A stretch of DNA of 64,000 bases from Neoceratodus forsteri (lineage: Eukaryota; Chordata; Ceratodontiformes; Ceratodontidae). Of this stretch, positions 59,557 to 64,000 are shown piece by piece (positions within the stretch are counted from its first letter, which is position 1; the number at the start of each line of letters is the position of its first letter). The DNA lies in the NCBI GenBank assembly GCA_016271365.2, contig CM057450.1, positions 1,807,057,967 to 1,807,121,966 of the forward strand, given 5' to 3'. Under the pieces are notes generated by a model, which was not told the origin of the DNA, did not search any database, and was given only the letters and a program-made list of their open reading frames with translations. The translations under genes were made by a program, and so were the position numbers.

Positions 59557-61560
59557 ATGTCATCCCCGACTCCCTCCGAGCACAAAAACAAGTGCGATTC
59601 CTGCAGCGCCCAGCTCCCACACAAGGACGGACACTCCCAGTGCCTTTTTTGTTTAGGCCCCAACCACCCTGTGGAGAAGTGCCAGCTCTGCCAGAAGTTC
59701 AACGCGGCCACCCGAAAGCGGAGGCAGCCGTCCCTGGAGGCCCACGTTCTTAAACTCAAGATGACCTCCATGGAAAAGAAGTTGAAAAAACTCAGATGGG
59801 CCTCTACTTCTCCAGAGAGCCACTGCTAGAAGGACCGGGACTCCTCTTCTATGGTCGCCGTGACCTCGGCTGGGGTTGCTGTGCTGCAGGTAACGTCTCC
59901 CCTGGGAGACAGTTCCACGACGGCCATCTTGGAGGCTTCCAAGATGGTGGCGTGCGCATGCTCGGCTGCTTGGGAGCCTCCGGTCGCTGGAGTGCCGCTC
60001 AGGGTACACAAAAAGCGGCCTTCTGGTTTGAGTAGCCCCAAGATGGACGCCGGGTTCTCTGGCGCCCGCCCGGGCAAGGCCGATAAGACACCCAACCCTT
60101 CGGGGCAGTTCGCGGTCTCCAAAGCACCTGCCAATGCCGCACCTCCATCGCGGCCTTCGTCGAGCACCGGGTCCGATAAGTCAGAAGTCGGCTTCTCCGA
60201 CGCCTGCCCGGATCCTGCCGGTCTGCTGGACATTGGCTCCTCAAACGTCTGCTCGGCGTTAGAGCCAATGCCGGACCCTTCGGGCCTCTCCGCCGTCCCG
60301 AGCTCGCTGCAACACTCATTGCATTCTGAGGCCCCAGTGTCTCCTTTACTGGACCCCGGGGATAGTAACCCTTCCTCCCCGGCTGACGCAGAGGATATTG
60401 GCACGCTGCCGTCGGGTCTCCCTCCCGCTGGGCCGGATGACCCAACGTCGGATCCTCGGACACAGGCAGCGACGCCGGCCTATCCAATGCCCGGCAATAT
60501 CTGCTTGCTGGACGCCACCGCTACGCTGGGCCTGCTGCCCTCCAGGCCTCCTGTTCTGGACCCACCCGCTGGGCCGTTTCCAGGACCTTCTGTTCCTTCA
60601 GAGCCCCGGTACCTTGGTATCTCACCCCGTCGTATCCGACGCCATCCTACCCAGGGCTGCAGTATCCTGTACCCCAGTACCCGACACCGGCCTACCCATT
60701 GCCACAGTACACAGTGCCCCAGTACCCGATGCCAGGCTTCCTGCCATTGGGATGTGTATACGCCCCGTACGGATACCCCCAGTATCCATACCCCCCCTCC
60801 TCCTCCACCGCCCCCTCAGCTGCCAGTGGATTTGAAGGAGACAGACAATGAGCCACGCACTCCAGACAAGCCCAGGCCAAGGACTTCTCCGAAGTCTCCT
60901 CCGGAGGATCCTTTTTTTTACGGAGTTGCTGCATAAAATCCAGGCTGTTCATCAGTGGCAATCCTTTGAGCCGGATCCACAGCGTAAGAAACTCGCTGCG
61001 CACCTGGAGCTGCCAGAGACTGCTCCTACTCTGCTTCCACCCTGGATTGAGCCTCATGCTGACCTTGTGTCCACCATTTGGAAGCAACCGTTGGCATTAG
61101 CCCCCCTTCCTAGGAAGTCGGATAGGCTATACCAGGCTCTGGAGGGTGTTGACTCTTCGAATTCACACCCCACAGCTGATTCAGTCGTGATTAGCGTCGC
61201 TCACGGCCGGACGACTAACCCCAAGCACTTGAGCTCATCACCGCCTGACAAAGAATCCCACCTTCTGGACAAGTACGGGAAGAAGGTCCACGCTTCTTCC
61301 ACTCTGGAAATCAGGGCCCTGAATTACATCGCTCACATGGAGGATTACCAGAAGGCGATCCTTAGTGAGGTGAAAACTAAGTTGGACTCCCTTCCTGAGT
61401 CTCAGATGAAGCAGGAAGTGGCTGACCTAGTCCGGCTGCATGTTCGGCCAGTTGGCACATGCTTCATGCCACGTACAATGTAGTAGGCGCTGCTGGCCGG
61501 AGCTCAGCTTTCGCCGTCAGGTTGCGGCGTCATGCCTGGCTCAGGTGTCAGGTTTGGTCC
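59557..61560 (+). pseudogene. DIRS-4 gag, three broken segments
   Basis: ATG 59557 opens MSSPTPSEHKNKCDSCSAQL and a Cys/His-rich domain (CLFCLGPNHPVEKCQLCQ), then basic helices and an in-frame TAG at 59827. The same frame runs to about 60600 through a Pro/Ser-rich region. A different frame then holds a repeated YPxP block (QYPVPQYPTPAYPLPQYTV, about 60660-60715). An indel in the T8 run near 60909 leads into the conserved C-terminal part: DPQRKKLAAHLELPETAP, ADSVVISVAHGRTTNPKHL, PPDKESHLLDKYGKKVHA, LNYIAHMEDYQKAILSEV (60985-61370) and VRLRRHAWLR (about 61519). These are standard DIRS gag signatures. Confidence 0.8.
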
Positions 61561-61599
61561 CAGAGGTGCAGTCTGCTCACGCTCATGAGTGGGAACTGG

Positions 61600-62003
61600 A
61601 TCAGGGGGTGGCAGACGATATCTTCCTATGCTGGGGAATGCCACAGGTTTGCGTCTCCTCATAACGCAAAACTTCCCGCCTTCTGCTCGCTCACTCCAGG
61701 GCATGGCATTTTTTGGAGAGACTCTATGTCTCTAGACTGGAGGGGCAGATTCATCTATGCCCTTCCCCCCTGATTCCGTTGATTCCGAGGGTCTTACAGA
61801 AACTCAGCTCAGAAGGAGCTCACATGATCCTAATCGCTCCTTTCTGGCCCAAGCAAGTTTGGTTCTCTCTTCTGCAACAGTATTCAGAGGAACCTCTTCT
61901 TCCTCTTCCTCTGTTGCAGCTTTTGCTGACCCAGGATCAGGGGACCCTGGTCCATCCAGGCCTCAAGTCCCTTCCATTGCACACATGGCTCCTGCAGACG
62001 TAG
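61600..62003 (+). pseudogene. DIRS-4 pol, C-terminal remnant
   Basis: Directly after the gag end comes the last part of the RT/RNase H polyprotein: FASPHNAKLPAFCS (about 61647), then WRGRFIYALPP and, in the next frame, PLIPRVLQKLSSEGAHMILI and APFWPKQVWFSLLQQYSE, ending LKSLPLHTWLLQT at 62003. In complete DIRS elements this block closes pol. Everything upstream of it in pol is missing, so a deletion of roughly 2 kb (inferred) fused gag to the pol end. Confidence 0.75.
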
Positions 62004-62545
62004 CTCAAGCCCGGTTCGATGTTTCCCCGCTGGTGGCTGAGATTCTGGTGGAGGCCAGAAAGCCCTCCACTAGATCTGCCTATTCCATGAAGTGGCAACG
62101 GTTCTCTGTTTGGACTGCTTCCAAAGATTTCGAGTCTTTCTCTTGCCCTGTTGGGTGGCTTCTGGATTACTTGCACCATCTCTTTGATCTGGGTTTCAGT
62201 CATTCCTCTTTGAAGGTTCACATGGTGGCCATCTCCGCTTACCATGTTCCTTTTGGGTACAGAACCTTTGCGCAGTTGGAAGTCTCGAAGACTTTTCTGA
62301 GCGGGGTTCTCCACTTGAGACCCCCTATTAGTGTTCTTGCCCCTCCTTGGGATTTGAATTTTATTCTTGAGAAGCTTACTCTGTCTCCTTTCAAGACGGC
62401 AGCCTCAGCAGACCTAAAGTTCCTTTCATGGAAGACTCTCTTCCTAGTGGCCATTACTTCTGCTCGAAGGATTTCCAGGCTCGAGGCCGTCATGTGCAAA
62501 ATCCCTTACTTGATTTTCCACAAGGAACGTGTGGCTCCCCAGAAA
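61757..62545 (+). pseudogene. DIRS-4 tyrosine recombinase, truncated
   Basis: This ORF overlaps the pol end in another frame, as is usual in DIRS elements. The N-terminal DNA-binding part reads VAEILVEARKPSTRSAYSMK, WLLDYLHHLFDLGFSHSSLK and VHMVAISAYHVPFGYRTF. The catalytic domain begins PPWDLNFILEKLTLSPFKTA and ADLKFLSWKTLFLVAITSAR, and reaches the first catalytic Arg in SARRISRLEA (about 62459-62490) and PYLIFHKERVAP. The His-x-x-Arg and Tyr boxes are absent because the sequence runs into CR1 near 62570. The frame is open over about 260 codons, so the truncation rather than decay inactivates it. Confidence 0.88.
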
Positions 62546-62584
62546 CCCCAAGGCGGGATAATACCTGTGAGGGGAGCAGCTGCC

Positions 62585-63285
62585 ATACACCAACCAGGAG
62601 CGAGACCTAAGAGTCATTATATCAGATGATTTAAAGGTGGGGAAGCAGTGCAAAAAGGCTGCTCTAAAGGCCAGTGGTATGCTGGGCTGTGTAGGATGGG
62701 GAATTACAAGTCGCAGAAGGGAAGTGATGCTGCTACTTTACATGGCGCTGGTGCCCTCCCACCTGGAGTACTGCGTACAGTTCTGGAGGCTGCACCTTAG
62801 GAAGGACATCAATAGGATTGAAACAGTGCAGAGGAGAGCCACAAAAATGATTCAGGGTCTGTATCAAATGGCATATGAGAATAGGTTGAGGGAGCTCAAC
62901 ATGTACTCCCTGGAGCAGAGGAGGGAGAGGGAAGACATGATTGTGACATTCAAGTATATCAAGGGTATAAATAAGGTAGGGGTACAGAAGCTACTTCAAG
63001 GGGAAGAAAAGCATCAGAACTAGAGGACACAATATGAGGCTCAAGGGTGGGCAATTGGGGAGCAATGTTAGGAAGTTCTTCTTCACTGAAAGGGTGGTTG
63101 ACCCATGGAATTGCCTGCCCCAGGAAGTGGTGGAGGCCAAAATGGTAAATGGGTTCAAAATCACCTGGGATAGGCACAAAGGTATCATTTCACAGAAAGA
63201 ATGGAGGGGGGTTAATTACTCATATCAGGTAGACTAGATAGATCTTGCGACCCCCTTCTGCCATCAATTTTTAAGTTTCTATATT
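62585..63285 (+). mobile_element. CR1 LINE, 3' end
   Basis: CR1 C-terminal sequence is in good frame: RDLRVIISDDLKVGKQC (about 62602), [40 protein letters not shown] and LNMYSLEQRREREDMIVTF (to 63023), then GSNVRKFFFTERVVDPWNCL (63060 on). The tail CCCTTCTGCCATCAATTTTT is near 63250. It may be the 3' end of the CR1 whose ORF1 lies at 58432-59395, with DIRS-4 between them, but the missing middle of ORF2 prevents proof. Confidence 0.82.
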
Positions 63286-63289
63286 TCAT

Positions 63290-64000
63290 ATGTGGAATGG
63301 TGTGAAAAACCTTAGTGAAATCTAGGTAGGCCATGTCTACCACTCCACCCTGATCTATTTCACTGATCACCCAGTCAAAGAAATCTATCAGATTTGTTTG
63401 ACATGACCCCCCCCCACCACCACCACCATCAATCCATGCTGTCTCAGGTTTTGTAACTTGTTGGATTCAAGATACTCCGCAGTCCTTTCCTTCAGCAGTG
63501 TCTCCATTAATTTCCCCACCGCCGATGTCAGGCTGACTGGCCTGTAGTTGCCAGCCTTCTTCCTGTTACCACTTTTGTGAAGTGGGAGTACTTCAGCCTT
63601 CCTCCAGTCCTCCAGAGCCACTCCTGTTTCCAGTGAGCTTTTAAATAAGACTATCAGAGGTGCAGCCAGTACCTCCGTGATACTCTTGGGTGCACCCCCT
63701 CTGGCTCCATCTTTTCGTTCACTTTCAGATTTGCTAGTCCCTTCAGGACTGTCTCCTCTGAAAAAAGGACTAATGTCTTACTCCCCCCTCATGCTCCTGT
63801 TGCTTTTCTGTGGCCCCTCTCCTTGTCCTTCCTCTGTGAACTCATGAGCAAAAGTATTTGTTTGGAATATCTGCCATTTCCTGGTCCTTCTCGGCACAAT
63901 CCCCCCCCTTCCCTTCTTAACCTCACAATCCCTCCGATGGATGACTTCTTTTCAGTACTACACCTTAAAAATGTCTTGTCCCCATAGGCTACCCCCTTGG
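63290..64000 (-). mobile_element. CR1 LINE, reversed, RT N-terminal part, runs off the window
   Basis: On the minus strand, from the window edge: a decayed linker with FAHEFTEEGQG (about 63850), VALEDWRKAEVLPLHKSGNR and NYRPVSLTSAVGKLMETLL (63621-63500), LIDFFDWVISEIDQGGVVDM and AYLDFTKVFHTIPH (about 63390-63315). It stops at 63290, head-on against the 3' end of the plus-strand CR1. A C9 run followed by (ACC)n-like repeats (63406-63428) disrupts the RT. Confidence 0.78.

Larger units (their letters stand above)
59396..62570 (+). mobile_element. DIRS-4: deleted DIRS element with part of a tyrosine recombinase
   Basis: A DIRS retrotransposon of a lineage distinct from DIRS-1/2/3. It has a promoter-like leader, gag (59557-61560), the very end of pol and the first half of a tyrosine recombinase. 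The reverse transcriptase, RNase H and methyltransferase are deleted, and the 3' end (second half of the recombinase, internal complementary region, right repeat) is lost at a CR1 junction near 62570. Confidence 0.78.

Noticed and set aside
59826..60487. Two long minus-strand ORFs (192 and 162 codons)
   Set aside because: Antisense of GC-rich DIRS-4 gag, no domain recognised, low stop frequency explained by composition.
1..64000. CRISPR arrays, bacterial operons, attachment sites or replication origins
   Set aside because: The content is entirely eukaryotic mobile elements; no regularly spaced short repeats or bacterial gene organisation occur.

Overview
This window looks like transposon-dense vertebrate intergenic or intronic DNA. 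The mix is CR1, L1/Tx1-type, L2 and Rex1-like LINEs, a Penelope-like fragment, DIRS-type tyrosine-recombinase retrotransposons, hAT elements, a Kolobok-like transposase and a tRNA-derived SINE. Abundant CR1 plus DIRS plus L1 suggests an amphibian, with a caecilian as my best guess; this is inference, because nothing in the window is species-diagnostic. I see no intact host gene, no rRNA or functional tRNA gene and no CRISPR array. Every coding region is a mobile-element gene or its remains, except a three-exon gene for a P2X7-tail-like ('ballast') domain that itself looks transposon-associated.

Layout. 0.7-3.3 kb: an old CR1 split by a 2.1-kb hAT element. 4.5-18.7 kb: a decayed Kolobok-like transposase (+), then, convergent to it, a three-exon ballast-domain gene (-) whose first intron was invaded by a five-layer nest: CR1, then a Rex1-like LINE, then an ORF1-only L1, then a gag-only DIRS element (DIRS-1), then a 191-bp hAT MITE. 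20.1-33.5 kb: a second nest of CR1, then a 6.7-kb L1 with ORF1 and ORF2, then DIRS-2, then a reversed CR1. The outer CR1 also carries a 564-bp unclassified retroposon. 33.5-47.1 kb: CR1, a reversed L1 ORF2 with a SINE inside it, an inverted duplication, a 4.5-kb L2, and stacked reversed L1 ORF1 fragments. 47.2-53.2 kb: a palindrome, reversed CR1s, a Penelope-like fragment and a Rex1-like LINE. 53.2-57.6 kb: DIRS-3. 58.3-64 kb: CR1 ORF1 (zinc finger plus SGNH esterase), a deleted DIRS-4 of another lineage that keeps gag, the end of pol and the first half of a tyrosine recombinase, then two CR1 pieces in opposite orientation.

How they work together. The three DIRS copies share inverted terminal repeats, an internal complementary region and a gag gene, but no reverse transcriptase, RNase H, methyltransferase or recombinase. 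They therefore appear to be one non-autonomous family that must borrow enzymes from a complete DIRS element. The ORF1-only L1 with clean target-site duplications likewise implies mobilisation by a complete L1. The nesting order gives a relative history: the ballast gene and the CR1 hosts are oldest, L1 and DIRS are intermediate, and the hAT MITE and the reversed CR1 inside DIRS-2 are youngest. Element boundaries are exact where target-site duplications or DIRS termini are visible and approximate elsewhere.
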